In this document: piece after piece, positions 18,330 to 27,986 of the stretch | Numbering within the stretch: the first letter of the stretch is position 1 | Layout of the letters: every line of letters starts with the position of its first letter | Source of the DNA: Polynucleobacter necessarius | GTDB lineage: Bacteria; Pseudomonadota; Gammaproteobacteria; Burkholderiales; Burkholderiaceae | DNA length: 64,000 nucleotides | Assembly (NCBI RefSeq): GCF_900095215.1 | Contig: NZ_LT606949.1 | Span: forward strand, 124,001-188,000 | Direction: 5' to 3' | Position numbers and translations under genes: made by a program | Notes under the pieces: generated by a model | Database searches by the model: none | What the model was told of the DNA's origin: nothing | What the model saw: only the letters and a program-made list of their open reading frames with translations

Positions 18330-20072
18330 ATGAAAGCCTCACAATCATTTCTCGCCACGCTAAAAGAAGCCCCTTCTGACGCTGAGGTGGTTTCGCACAA
18401 GCTCATGGTGCGCGCAGGATTAATTCGCAAGTTGAGTGCGGGCATTTATAACTATTTGCCGCTCGGATTGAAGGTGATTCGCAAGGTGGAAAACATCATT
18501 CGCGAAGAAATGAACCGTGCTGGTGCTATCGAGTTGCTCATGCCAATGATTCAACCCGCTGAATTGTGGCAAGAGACTGGCCGTTGGGAAAAAATGGGCC
18601 CAGAATTACTCCGCATCAAAGATCGACACGATCGTGATTTCTTAATTCAGCCGACCTCTGAAGAAGTGGTGACCGATTTAGCTCGCAATGAAATTAAGAG
18701 CTACAAGCAACTACCGGTAAATTTTTATCAAATTCAAACCAAATTTCGCGACGAGCGTCGCCCCCGCTTTGGAATCATGCGTGGCCGTGAGTTCTGCATG
18801 AAAGATGCATATTCATTTGATCGTGATACCGCAGGTCTGAAGAAGTCGTATCAAATTATGTTTGATGCGTATACCCACATCTTTAAGCGTATGGGCCTTC
18901 AGTTTCGCGCGGTGACTGCGGATAATGGCGCAATTGGCGGATCTGGTAGTCAAGAGTTTCATGTGATTGCTGATACTGGTGAAGATGCGATTGTGTATTG
19001 CCCAAACTCGGATTACGCAGCTAACTTGGAGGCAGCTGAATCGCTGGCTTTAATCGCTTCTCGCGCTGCAGCCTCTACCGTAATGGCCAAAGTTCCCACG
19101 CCGGATAAAACGAACTGTGCTGATGTAGCCAAGTTCTTAAATGTTCCACTTGAATCTACCGTTCAATCATTGTTGTTTGCGGTTGATCAAGAAAATGGAC
19201 CCGAAAAACTCTTTATGTTGTTGGTGCGTGGCGATCATGAGTTGAATGAAGTGAAAGCTAGCAAGATTCCTGGAATGACTGACTCCCGTTTTGCTACAGA
19301 AGCAGAAATTAGACAAGCTTGTAATGCGCCTGCTGGTTATCTAGGTCCTGTTGGAGTGAGTACTGATGTGACAGTCGTTGCCGATCGTACCGTCGCGAAT
19401 ATGGCTGATTTTGTTTGTGGCGCTAATGACTCGGGCCATCACTTGACTGGCGTGAACTGGGGTCGTGATTTGCCAGAACCGTTGGTGTTGGATATTCGCA
19501 ATGCAGTAGTTGGTGATCCCTCCCCTGATGGTAAAGGGGTGGTGGATATTTGCCGCGGTATTGAAGTGGGGCACGTATTCCAGTTAGGTACACGTTATTC
19601 AGAAGCCATGGGTTGCACTTATTTGGATCAGCAGGGCAAAGCCCAACCGATGGTGATGGGTTGTTATGGGATTGGTGTTACTCGTTTTCTAGGCGCTGCA
19701 ATTGAGCAAGGCCATGATGAGAAGGGCATTATTTGGCCCATCTCGATGGCGCCATTTGAAGTGGTGATTTGTCCAATGGGTTACGAAAAGTCAGAGGCAG
19801 TGAAAGCCGCATGCGATCAATTGCATGATGAGTTGTTGGCTGCTGGCATCGACGTCATTTTGGACGATCGCGATGAGCGTCCAGGGGCGATGTTTGCTGA
19901 CTGGGAGTTGATTGGTGCCCCATTCCGCGTAGTGATTGGCGATCGCGGTTTAGCGGATTCCACAGTGGAATTTAAAGGCCGAACCGATGCTGAGTCACAA
20001 AATATCCCGCTTGGCGATATCAAAGCAAAAGTGATTGCCGCAGTACAAACTGCTAAGCAATCAATTGCTTAA
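18330..20072 (+). CDS. proS: Prolyl-tRNA synthetase
   Basis: This is a bacterial-type ProRS of 580 residues with class II motifs (motif 2 around [21 protein letters not shown]), an INS editing domain between motifs 2 and 3 (about residues 230-400), motif 3 (GCYGIGVTR) and a C-terminal anticodon-binding domain. [20 protein letters not shown] is the typical start in this group. It is essential and intact, and convergent with ffh. Confidence 0.97.
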   Translation: MKASQSFLATLKEAPSDAEVVSHKLMVRAGLIRKLSAGIYNYLPLGLKVIRKVENIIREEMNRAGAIELLMPMIQPAELWQETGRWEKMGPELLRIKDRHDRDFLIQPTSEEVVTDLARNEIKSYKQLPVNFYQIQTKFRDERRPRFGIMRGREFCMKDAYSFDRDTAGLKKSYQIMFDAYTHIFKRMGLQFRAVTADNGAIGGSGSQEFHVIADTGEDAIVYCPNSDYAANLEAAESLALIASRAAASTVMAKVPTPDKTNCADVAKFLNVPLESTVQSLLFAVDQENGPEKLFMLLVRGDHELNEVKASKIPGMTDSRFATEAEIRQACNAPAGYLGPVGVSTDVTVVADRTVANMADFVCGANDSGHHLTGVNWGRDLPEPLVLDIRNAVVGDPSPDGKGVVDICRGIEVGHVFQLGTRYSEAMGCTYLDQQGKAQPMVMGCYGIGVTRFLGAAIEQGHDEKGIIWPISMAPFEVVICPMGYEKSEAVKAACDQLHDELLAAGIDVILDDRDERPGAMFADWELIGAPFRVVIGDRGLADSTVEFKGRTDAESQNIPLGDIKAKVIAAVQTAKQSIA

Positions 20073-20103
20073 ATCAATACTCCACGGTTTTATTTAGAGC
20101 GGT

Positions 20104-21486
20104 TTATTTTTTAAAGAGTCCGCCAATGCCTTTGGCGGCTCCTTTTGCGGCCATGCCGGCGATTGCGCGTGCCATTTTTCCGCCTTTAAATTGCTTCATC
20201 ATGGTTTGCATTTGTTCAAACTGAGTCAGTAGACGGTTCACCTCTTGCACTGCTACGCCAGATCCGGCGGCAATGCGACGCTTACGACTGGCTTTGAGCA
20301 ATTCAGGTTTCCTACGTTCTTTCGGGGTCATGCTGTCAATAATTCCACGCATGCGGGTGGTTTGCTTATCGGCATTGCTTAAATTAGCTTTTGATGCTGC
20401 TTGAGCAACTTGGCTTGGTAATTTGTCCATCAAGCTGGCCATGCCACCCATCTTTTGCATTTGCATGAGTTGCTCTCGGAAATCCTCTAGATCAAAACCA
20501 CCTGTAGAAATTTTGCTAGCTAGCTTTTCCGCTTTGGCAACATCCACATGTTGCTGGGCTTGTTCAACCAAAGCCAGAATATCGCCCATACCCAGAATGC
20601 GGTTCGCCATGCGTTCAGCATCAAACGCTTCAAGGCCATCCATCTTCTCGGCAACACCGATGAATTTGAGTGGTACGCCAGTTACTTGGCGAACAGATAG
20701 TGCAGCGCCACCACGTGAGTCGCCATCAAGTTTGGTGAGGATAACGCCGGTCAAGGGCAGCGCTTCATGGAAAGCCTTGGCCGTGTTCACGGCATCTTGA
20801 CCAAGCATGGCATCCACTACAAATAGAGTTTCGATTGGATTGAGGCTGGCATACAGGGTTTTAATTTCTTGCATGAGGGCTTCATCAATGCCCAGGCGAC
20901 CTGCCGTATCGACGAGCACTACGTCAAAGTAGTGGCGGCGTGCCCAATCCAAAGCGGCGAGGGCAATGTCATTAGGTTTTTGACTAACATCACTTGGAAA
21001 AAACTCCGCGCCAACTTGCTTAGTAACAGTTTCTAATTGCTCAATAGCGGCCGGACGATAGACGTCGCAGGAAACGGTCAGTACTTTCTTTTTCTTTTTC
21101 TCTTGCAGCCATTTGGCCAGTTTGCCAACAGAGGTGGTTTTACCAGCGCCCTGTAAGCCAGTCATCAAGATCACAGCAGGTGGCTTGGTGGCTAAATTGA
21201 GTTTACCACTTTCGTTGGCGTCGCCCTGCATGACTTGGGCAAGCTCACGCTGAACTACCCCAACCAGGGCTTGTCCTGGACTGAGGCTGCCAACGACTTC
21301 TTCGCCAAGCGCTTTAAATTTAATTTGCTCAAGTAAGGACTTCACGACTGGCAGCGCTACGTCAGCCTCCAATAAGGCTAAACGGATTTCTCGCAGCATT
21401 TCTGCGGTATTGGCTTCAGTGAGGCGGGCTTGGCCCCGCATTGTTTTAACAAGGCGAGATAGACGGTCGGTGAGGTTTTCTAGCAT
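20104..21486 (-). CDS. ffh: Ffh, signal recognition particle protein
   Basis: Ffh binds 4.5S RNA and signal peptides and targets membrane proteins through FtsY. The N and G domains (GLQGAGKTTSVGKLA P-loop at about residue 109; DTAGRLG; TKLDGDSRGGAAL) are followed by the Met-rich M domain (MQMQKMGGMASLMDKLP) and a Lys/Gly-rich tail. The length of 460 residues is normal. The gene is divergent from the ccsA-type gene with 20 bp between starts. Confidence 0.97.
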   Translation of the reverse strand: MLENLTDRLSRLVKTMRGQARLTEANTAEMLREIRLALLEADVALPVVKSLLEQIKFKALGEEVVGSLSPGQALVGVVQRELAQVMQGDANESGKLNLATKPPAVILMTGLQGAGKTTSVGKLAKWLQEKKKKKVLTVSCDVYRPAAIEQLETVTKQVGAEFFPSDVSQKPNDIALAALDWARRHYFDVVLVDTAGRLGIDEALMQEIKTLYASLNPIETLFVVDAMLGQDAVNTAKAFHEALPLTGVILTKLDGDSRGGAALSVRQVTGVPLKFIGVAEKMDGLEAFDAERMANRILGMGDILALVEQAQQHVDVAKAEKLASKISTGGFDLEDFREQLMQMQKMGGMASLMDKLPSQVAQAASKANLSNADKQTTRMRGIIDSMTPKERRKPELLKASRKRRIAAGSGVAVQEVNRLLTQFEQMQTMMKQFKGGKMARAIAGMAAKGAAKGIGGLFKK

Positions 21487-21506
21487 TTATCGATTAGACT
21501 TTCCGG

Positions 21507-22355
21507 ATGGATATTTTAGGTTACTCAAGTTACGGATGGCTTCCTTCTACGCTTTATTTGGCTCTTTTGCTCGTTTTAAGCTTTAGACCCAAGAGTGGTG
21601 TGGAGTCTGGGCTCACAACCCTCTTGGTACAAGCAGCCATTTTTGTAATTTTGGTGGTTCATGGAGTGCAACTTCATGACTCCGTCTTTACCCCTGAAGG
21701 CTTTGTTTTTGGTTTTGCCCAGGCTTTATCCTTGATTGCCTGGGTTGGACTTGCGTTTTATTGGTTCCAATTTTGGTTTTTGCCAATCTCCAGCTTGCGT
21801 TGGATGGCCTTAATGTGCGCGCTGGTTTGCGCATTTCTCCCCAGTGTTTTTCCGGGAGTTCTGATTTCTCCCAAGGCGGTTTCAGCCCCTTGGTTTAAAG
21901 GCCACTTTGTTGTGGCAACGGTTTCAGTGGGGTTATTGAGTTTGGCGGTAATGCACGCGATGTTGATGAGCGTTCAAGATCGTGCTTTGCATCGTCAGTT
22001 GGCCATCATTCGCAATAGTCGCTTTGCGCATTGGTTAGAAGACCTTCCCCCATTAATGACGATGGACAGTCTTTTATTCAACTTGCTCTATGTTGGCTTT
22101 GCTTTACTGAGTTTGACGGTGTTCTCTGGTTTGTTGTTTTCTCAAACGCTATTTGGCAGGCCTCTGGTGTTTGATCACAAAACAATTTTTGCCTTAGTGT
22201 CCTGGGTTTTATTCGCAGGATTGCTCTTGGCTCGCTGGCGTGTAGGTCTACGAGGCAGGGCGGCTATTCGTTGGATATTGAGTGCATACACCGCTTTATT
22301 GCTCGCTTATGTTGGCAGCCGTTTTGTGCTTGAAGTCATTCTTCAGAGAGCGTAA
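21507..22355 (+). CDS. CcsA/HemX-type cytochrome c assembly membrane protein
   Basis: The 282-residue product is almost wholly hydrophobic, with about eight membrane segments, and carries the family stretch GHFVVATVSVGLLSLAVMHAMLM. Related CcsA proteins deliver heme for cytochrome c maturation; the ones next to ffh in proteobacteria are often annotated as cytochrome c assembly proteins without direct proof. The Trp-rich heme motif of true CcsA is not obvious here, so the role is uncertain. The stop is three bases before the TTG start of the AmpD fusion gene, implying one operon. Confidence 0.8.
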   Translation: MDILGYSSYGWLPSTLYLALLLVLSFRPKSGVESGLTTLLVQAAIFVILVVHGVQLHDSVFTPEGFVFGFAQALSLIAWVGLAFYWFQFWFLPISSLRWMALMCALVCAFLPSVFPGVLISPKAVSAPWFKGHFVVATVSVGLLSLAVMHAMLMSVQDRALHRQLAIIRNSRFAHWLEDLPPLMTMDSLLFNLLYVGFALLSLTVFSGLLFSQTLFGRPLVFDHKTIFALVSWVLFAGLLLARWRVGLRGRAAIRWILSAYTALLLAYVGSRFVLEVILQRA

Positions 22356-22358
22356 TTC

Positions 22359-23177
22359 TTGTTTAAGTGGCTTTTATTGTTTGCGGGTGCAGGCCTTTTT
22401 TATCTCTGGATTCAAGGTAAAAAACAGGCGAAACTTGATTCAGAAAATCCCCTTAAACCCAGTAAAGATAAGCCTAAGAAGGCTTCCGAACCTGAAGTCA
22501 TGGTGCAATGCCAATATTGCAAGGTACATCTACCGCAATCAGAAGCAATTGGGTATGACGATCGGTTTTATTGCTCTCAAGAACATTTCCATGCTTTAGA
22601 TGCACAAGGTTGGATTGGTGATGCGCGGTGGAGAATTTCGCCAAACCAAGATGCAAGACCAGAAAACATTTCACCTGATTTAGTGGTGATTCATCACATC
22701 AGTCTTCCACCTGGTGAATTCAGAAACCAATTCTCTAGCTACCATATCGTTGATTTTTTTCAAAATAAGCTCGATCCGAATGCGCATCCCTATTTTGAGG
22801 AAATTGCCAATCACAAAGTGTCCAGTCATTTTTTGATTGCTCGCTCAGGTGAGCTGGTGCAGTGCGTATCCACACAGAAGAAAGCCTGGCATGCTGGCGT
22901 TTCTACTTTTCTTGGAAGGGAAAAGTGCAATGACTTTTCTATAGGCATTGAATTGGAGGGCGATGGTGATACGCCATTTGCGGAAGTTCAATATCAAGCT
23001 TTAACAAATCTCATTGAGAAATTGGCAAAAACTTATCCCGGCTTGCAGTTCTCTGGACATAGTGACATTGCGCCTGAGCGCAACACTGATCCGGGAATGT
23101 CTTTTGATTGGAAAAGGTTCCAAAAAGAGACGGGAATTTCTGTTCAAAAACTGCCATTCGGCTTGGACTTTCGCTAA
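22359..23177 (+). CDS. ampD: PP0621-AmpD fusion: zinc-finger-like membrane segment joined to 1,6-anhydro-MurNAc-L-alanine amidase
   Basis: Residues 1-80 match the PP0621-type short proteins: one N-terminal membrane helix (WLLLFAGAGLFYLWIQG), a Lys-rich linker and a CQYC...YCSQEH cysteine/histidine cluster. Residues about 85-270 form a full AmpD amidase, with the zinc ligands in VIHHISLPPG, the KAWHAGVS region, IGIELEG and GHSDIAPERNTDPG. AmpD removes the peptide from anhydro-muropeptides in peptidoglycan recycling. In related bacteria these are commonly two neighbouring genes; here they are one frame. The start is TTG 22359, three bases after the upstream stop. The fusion may anchor the amidase to the inner membrane. 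Confidence 0.88.
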   Translation: MFKWLLLFAGAGLFYLWIQGKKQAKLDSENPLKPSKDKPKKASEPEVMVQCQYCKVHLPQSEAIGYDDRFYCSQEHFHALDAQGWIGDARWRISPNQDARPENISPDLVVIHHISLPPGEFRNQFSSYHIVDFFQNKLDPNAHPYFEEIANHKVSSHFLIARSGELVQCVSTQKKAWHAGVSTFLGREKCNDFSIGIELEGDGDTPFAEVQYQALTNLIEKLAKTYPGLQFSGHSDIAPERNTDPGMSFDWKRFQKETGISVQKLPFGLDFR

Positions 23178-23363
23178 GCCATTTTTTGTATGTGAGCGTA
23201 CGCTTACTTGTTTTAGCCTTTGTCTAAAAATGGCTAAAAAATTCGCACCAAAATGACCACAAAATAACTCCAAAAATTAGTAAAAATACTAATAAATATT
23301 TGTCATAAATAGCTTACCAAATATCAAATATTTCCCTATACTTAGCGCCTAATGCACTTCAAG

Positions 23364-23379
23364 ACACTAGATGTAGTGT
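23364..23379. promoter_or_regulatory. Candidate NrdR box upstream of nrdA
   Basis: ACACTAGATGTAGTGT has perfect 6-bp inverted arms (ACACTA/TAGTGT) and fits the NrdR-box pattern found before ribonucleotide reductase genes. It lies 74 bp before the nrdA start. NrdR would repress nrdAB when dATP is high. Confidence 0.65.
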
Positions 23380-23425
23380 TTGAATCCAGCAATACCCCAT
23401 TGTTTTTTAACGATATTTTGTCCAA

Positions 23426-23441
23426 ATAACTATATATAGAT
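23426..23441. promoter_or_regulatory. Second candidate NrdR box or promoter -10 region before nrdA
   Basis: The palindrome CTATATATAG (23430-23439) resembles an NrdR-box core and could also serve as an AT-rich promoter element. Its centre is about 63 bp from the first box, close to six helical turns, twice the usual spacing. It lies 13 bp before the start codon. Confidence 0.45.
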
Positions 23442-23452
23442 GCAGGAGTAAC

Positions 23453-26425
23453 ATGACATACGCTAATCCACAAGCATCAGGCCAGCCAACTGGCGCTAAT
23501 AACCCAGGAATGAGTCCTGCAGGGGCAATGAATCAAGCGCCTTCCGCCGGTTTTGTTGCCGGCGGTGTTGGTGGTACTCAGGCAACCCAATTGTCTGATT
23601 ACAAAATTATTCGCCGCAATGGTTCGGTTGTCGCATTTGAGCCATCCAAAATTGCAATTGCTGTTACCAAAGCATTTTTGGCAGTTAACGGTGGTCAAGG
23701 TGCCGCATCTGCACGTGTGCGTGAGCAGGTAGAGCAATTGACTCATTCCGTTGTGCGCGCATTGTTGCGTAGCCGCCCAAATGGCGGCACTTTCCACATT
23801 GAAGATATTCAAGACCAAGTTGAATTGGCCTTGATGCGTAGTGGCGAACACAACGTAGCTCGTGCTTATGTTCTCTATCGTGAAAAGCGCAATCAAGAGC
23901 GCGCTGCTCAGCAAGAGGTCTCACAAGAAGTTCAAACCGCCAATCAGGCCGCTGAGTCTGGTATCAAAGTTACCGATAACGGTGTTGAGAAGTGGCTGGA
24001 TATGACTGCTTTGCGTACTGTGATTGAAGCAGCTTGCGAAGGTTTGGGCACCCATATTGATGCCAGCCCAATCATTCCTGAAACCATTAAGAATTTGTAT
24101 GACGGCGTGCCGATGGCTCAGGTTTATGACTCCGCTATCTTGGCTTCCCGTACTTTGATTGAAAAAGATCCTGCATACAGCCAAGTAACAGCGCGTATCT
24201 TGATGCACGTGATTCGTAAAGAGATTTTTGGTAGGGAAGTATTGCAAGGCGATACACAGGCTGAGTACAGTACTTACTTTGCTCAGTACATCAACGAAGG
24301 TATTTCTTCTGCGTTGTTGGATCCACGTATGCGTGAGTTCGACTTGCCACGTCTGGCTTCGGCCTTGAATGCGAGCCGTGACTTGAAGTTCACCTACCTT
24401 GGCTTGCAGACTTTGTATGACCGCTATTTCTTGCATATTGAAGAGCGCCGTATTGAAATGCCACAAGCTTTCTTCATGCGCGTAGCTATGGGCTTGGCTT
24501 TGAATGAGATGGATCGCGAGCGTCGTGCTATCGAGTTCTATGAAATCCTTTCCACATTTGATTTCATGTCCAGCACACCGACATTGTTCAATTCAGCAAC
24601 GACTCGTCCACAGCTTTCTAGCTGCTACTTGACGACAGTGGATGATGATTTGGACGGCATTTATGAGGCATTAAAAGAAAACGCTTTGTTGTCTAAGTTT
24701 GCGGGTGGTTTAGGTAACGACTGGACTAATGTTCGCGCATTGGGCAGTCATATCAAAGGTACGAACGGCAAATCACAAGGTGTTGTGCCATTCTTGAAAG
24801 TGGTAAATGACACTGCTGTAGCTGTAAACCAAGGTGGTAAGCGCAAGGGCGCGGTTTGCGCCTACTTGGAAACATGGCACTTGGATATCGAAGAGTTCTT
24901 GGAGTTGCGCAAGAACACCGGTGATGACCGTCGTCGCACCCATGATATGAATACCTCTCACTGGATTCCTGACTTGTTCATGAAGCGTGTGATGGAGGGT
25001 GGCGATTGGACTTTATTCTCACCATCCAATACTCCTGATTTGCATGACAAATTCGGTAGAGCATTTGAAGAGGCTTATGTTGCCTATGAGCAAAAAGCGG
25101 ATCGCGGTGAATTAAAGCCATTCCGCCGTATTCCGGCACAACAATTGTGGCGCAAGATGCTTGGCATGTTGTTTGAAACTGGTCACCCATGGATCACTTT
25201 CAAAGATCCTTGCAATATCCGTAGTCCACAGCAGCACATTGGCGTAGTTCACTCGTCTAACTTGTGTACTGAGATCACTCTGAATACCAATGAAACTGAG
25301 ATTGCGGTTTGTAACTTGGGTTCCGTGAACTTAACTGCTCACATGACAACTGACGCTAACGGCAAGATGATTTTGGATCACGAGAAGCTCCAAAGAACCG
25401 TACGTACCGCAATGCGCATGTTGGATAACGTGATCGATATCAACTACTACGCAGTGGCTAAGACGCGTAATTCCAACTTGAAACACCGTCCAGTGGGTAT
25501 GGGCATCATGGGCTTCCAGGATTGCTTGCATATGCAGCGCATTCCTTATGCGAGTGAAGAGGCTGTGAAGTTCGCTGACTCTTCTATGGAAGCGGTTTGC
25601 TACTATGCTTACCAAGCATCCAATGAGTTGGCTGAAGAGCGTGGCGTTTACAGCACCTACAAAGGCTCATTGTGGGATCGCGGCATCCTCCCGCAAGATT
25701 CAGTAGCGATGTTGGCAGCTGAGCGCGGTGGTTATGTAGAAGTGGACAATTCTTCCGCTATGGACTGGAGTGGCTTGCGTGCACGTATTAAGCGGCACGG
25801 TATGCGTAACTCCAATTGCGTGGCAATTGCGCCTACAGCAACGATTTCAAACATCATTGGTGTCTCAGCCTGTATCGAACCTACTTTCCAGAACTTGTTT
25901 GTGAAATCTAACCTTTCTGGTGAATTCACAGTAGTAAATGAGTACTTGGTGCGTGATTTGAAAGATCGCGACCTTTGGGATGAGGTAATGATTGCCGATT
26001 TGAAGTACTTTGATGGCACTTTATCTAAGATCGATCGCATTCCACAGGATTTGCGTGATTTGTATGCGACTGCCTTTGAGGTGGAGCCAAGCTGGTTAGT
26101 TGAGGCTGCTTCCCGTCGTCAGAAGTGGATTGATCAAGCTCAGTCATTAAATATTTACATGGCAGGTGCTTCCGGCAAGAAATTGGACGAAACCTATAAA
26201 TTGGCTTGGTTGCGTGGCCTCAAGACCACTTATTACCTCCGCACAATGGCCGCAACCCACGTTGAGAAATCAACGGTTGCAAGCGGTCAATTAAATGCCG
26301 TTTCTAGTGGTGGTGGCGTCAATGGTACTGATGCGGCTGCTGCAGGTGGTGTCGAGGCGGATGGCCCAGTTTGCACAATGCGCCCTGGCGATGCTGGATT
26401 TGAAGAATGTGAAGCATGCCAATAA
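23453..26425 (+). CDS. nrdA: NrdA, class Ia ribonucleoside-diphosphate reductase large subunit
   Basis: NrdA reduces NDPs to dNDPs with a radical supplied by NrdB. After a Gly/Ala/Pro-rich N-terminal extension of about 45 residues, an ATP cone lies at about 48-140 (IIRRNGSVVAFEPSKIAIAV), so activity is likely controlled by dATP/ATP. The barrel carries the catalytic cysteines: SSCYLTT, NLCTEITLN and AVCNLGSVN. The C-terminal shuttle pair is present as CEAC in the last residues. Length is 990. A GGAGTAAC ribosome binding site precedes ATG 23453. nrdB follows 44 bp downstream. Confidence 0.97.
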   Translation: MTYANPQASGQPTGANNPGMSPAGAMNQAPSAGFVAGGVGGTQATQLSDYKIIRRNGSVVAFEPSKIAIAVTKAFLAVNGGQGAASARVREQVEQLTHSVVRALLRSRPNGGTFHIEDIQDQVELALMRSGEHNVARAYVLYREKRNQERAAQQEVSQEVQTANQAAESGIKVTDNGVEKWLDMTALRTVIEAACEGLGTHIDASPIIPETIKNLYDGVPMAQVYDSAILASRTLIEKDPAYSQVTARILMHVIRKEIFGREVLQGDTQAEYSTYFAQYINEGISSALLDPRMREFDLPRLASALNASRDLKFTYLGLQTLYDRYFLHIEERRIEMPQAFFMRVAMGLALNEMDRERRAIEFYEILSTFDFMSSTPTLFNSATTRPQLSSCYLTTVDDDLDGIYEALKENALLSKFAGGLGNDWTNVRALGSHIKGTNGKSQGVVPFLKVVNDTAVAVNQGGKRKGAVCAYLETWHLDIEEFLELRKNTGDDRRRTHDMNTSHWIPDLFMKRVMEGGDWTLFSPSNTPDLHDKFGRAFEEAYVAYEQKADRGELKPFRRIPAQQLWRKMLGMLFETGHPWITFKDPCNIRSPQQHIGVVHSSNLCTEITLNTNETEIAVCNLGSVNLTAHMTTDANGKMILDHEKLQRTVRTAMRMLDNVIDINYYAVAKTRNSNLKHRPVGMGIMGFQDCLHMQRIPYASEEAVKFADSSMEAVCYYAYQASNELAEERGVYSTYKGSLWDRGILPQDSVAMLAAERGGYVEVDNSSAMDWSGLRARIKRHGMRNSNCVAIAPTATISNIIGVSACIEPTFQNLFVKSNLSGEFTVVNEYLVRDLKDRDLWDEVMIADLKYFDGTLSKIDRIPQDLRDLYATAFEVEPSWLVEAASRRQKWIDQAQSLNIYMAGASGKKLDETYKLAWLRGLKTTYYLRTMAATHVEKSTVASGQLNAVSSGGGVNGTDAAAAGGVEADGPVCTMRPGDAGFEECEACQ

Positions 26426-26469
26426 GCAAATTGCTTCTTGGATGGAAATAGAAGAATTAGGAGAAAGTT

Positions 26470-27654
26470 ATGTTGCATTGGGATGAGGAAGTTGCTCCAG
26501 CGCTGGCGAAGGCTGGCCTTGCACCGCAGCCGGTTGCAGTGGAGACACAACGTCCACAGCCAGATCAAGTGGCAATGGCATCGCAAACTGCCGCGCCTGC
26601 ACCAGTAGCAACCGCCAATTTGTCTGGCGGAGCATCTTTGCGTGTAAATGCCGCTGATAAACGCGTTATTAATGCCAAGACTGACGTCAATCAGTTGGTG
26701 CCGTTTAAGTACAAGTGGGCTTGGGAGAAGTATTTGGCTGGTTGCGCAAACCACTGGATGCCACAAGAGATTAATATGAATCTCGATATCGCGCTTTGGA
26801 AAGACCCCAATGGCTTGACAGCAGATGAGCGTCGCATCATCAAGCGCAATCTGGGTTTCTTCACAACGGCCGATTCTTTAGCTGCAAACAATATTGTTTT
26901 GGGCACTTATCGCCACATTACTGCCCCAGAATGCCGCCAATACCTATTGCGTCAGGCTTTTGAGGAGGCGATTCATACCCACGCTTACCAATATATTGTG
27001 GAATCTTTGGGCTTAGATCAGGCCGAAATCTTCAACGCATATCACGAGATTGACTCGATTCGCGCTAAAGATGAGTTCTTAATTCCTTATATCGATGTAC
27101 TGACCAACCCAAATTTCAAGACGGGCACACTAGCAGCCGATCACACATTGCTCCGTTCGCTCATCGTTTTTGCCTGTGTGATGGAAGGTTTGTTCTTCTA
27201 TGTTGGTTTTACGCAAATACTTGCAATGGGTCGTCAAAACAAAATGACGGGTGCTGCCGAGCAGTATCAATACATCCTTCGCGACGAGTCAATGCACTGC
27301 AATTTTGGTATCGATTTGATTAACCAAATCAAGCTGGAGCACCCGCAGTTATGGACTTCCGCGTTCAAAGACGAGATCAAATCGATCTTCGAAAAAGCGG
27401 TTGAATTGGAGTACCGTTACGCCGAAGATACGATGCCTCGCGGAGTGCTTGGATTGAACGCTCCGATGTTCAAAGGGTACCTAAGATACATTTGTAATCG
27501 CAGATGTTTGCAAATAGGACTTGACGCGATGTTCCCAAATGAAGAGAATCCATTCCCATGGATGTCAGAAATGATTGATCTGAAAAAAGAAAGAAACTTT
27601 TTTGAGACACGCGTTATTGAGTATCAAACCGGTGGTGCGCTTAGTTGGGAGTAG
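26470..27654 (+). CDS. nrdB: NrdB, class Ia ribonucleoside-diphosphate reductase small subunit
   Basis: NrdB carries the diiron-tyrosyl radical. Iron ligands can be placed: Asp in [12 protein letters not shown], Glu/His in [12 protein letters not shown] (with the radical Tyr four residues after the His), Glu in CVMEGLFFY and Glu/His in [10 protein letters not shown]. An N-terminal tail of about 60 Ala/Pro-rich residues precedes the ferritin-like core. The AGGAGAAAG ribosome binding site ends 3 bp before ATG 26470. The operon ends at a terminator at 27803-27833. Confidence 0.97.
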   Translation: MLHWDEEVAPALAKAGLAPQPVAVETQRPQPDQVAMASQTAAPAPVATANLSGGASLRVNAADKRVINAKTDVNQLVPFKYKWAWEKYLAGCANHWMPQEINMNLDIALWKDPNGLTADERRIIKRNLGFFTTADSLAANNIVLGTYRHITAPECRQYLLRQAFEEAIHTHAYQYIVESLGLDQAEIFNAYHEIDSIRAKDEFLIPYIDVLTNPNFKTGTLAADHTLLRSLIVFACVMEGLFFYVGFTQILAMGRQNKMTGAAEQYQYILRDESMHCNFGIDLINQIKLEHPQLWTSAFKDEIKSIFEKAVELEYRYAEDTMPRGVLGLNAPMFKGYLRYICNRRCLQIGLDAMFPNEENPFPWMSEMIDLKKERNFFETRVIEYQTGGALSWE

Positions 27655-27986
27655 TAAAGCAGTAATAAAGCGCATAACTGGCTAAATAGGAGATTAGACG
27701 GTTGGATAGTTTTAGAAGTCAGCAAAACCAGACTCAAATCCAAAAACCCTTGCTCAAGGGTGGCGGAGCTATTCTATCTATTTTTGCCCAGCACATTTAA
27801 GCAGCCGTTGTCCTTCGGGGCCACGGCTTTTTTCCAGGATTCATTAGCGTGCAGCACTTAGCATCAAGCCGCGCGCCGATGAATGGCTCGCTCGTCAGAT
27901 CCAAAAGGTTGCAAAACCAGGCGGAAATGAGTGGTCGGGTCTTCTTAATGTAGTTTGTACTAATCCTCACGTGAAGGAGCAATGCT
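27655..27986. other. Intergenic stretch between nrdB and the H1-like gene
   Basis: This 332-bp gap holds the nrdAB terminator (27803-27833). The ribosome binding site GAAGGAG of the H1-like gene is just before 27987. Between them is a region with no recognised gene. One + strand frame is open for about 50 codons (reading ADEWLARQIQKV) but has no start or family match that I recognise. Confidence 0.6.
27803..27833 (+). terminator. Terminator of nrdAB with a UUCG tetraloop
   Basis: AGCCGTTGTCC pairs with GGGCCACGGCT, with one mismatch and one G-U pair, around a C(TTCG)G tetraloop, followed by T6. This is a classic stable hairpin and U tract, about 150 bp after the nrdB stop. Confidence 0.88.
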
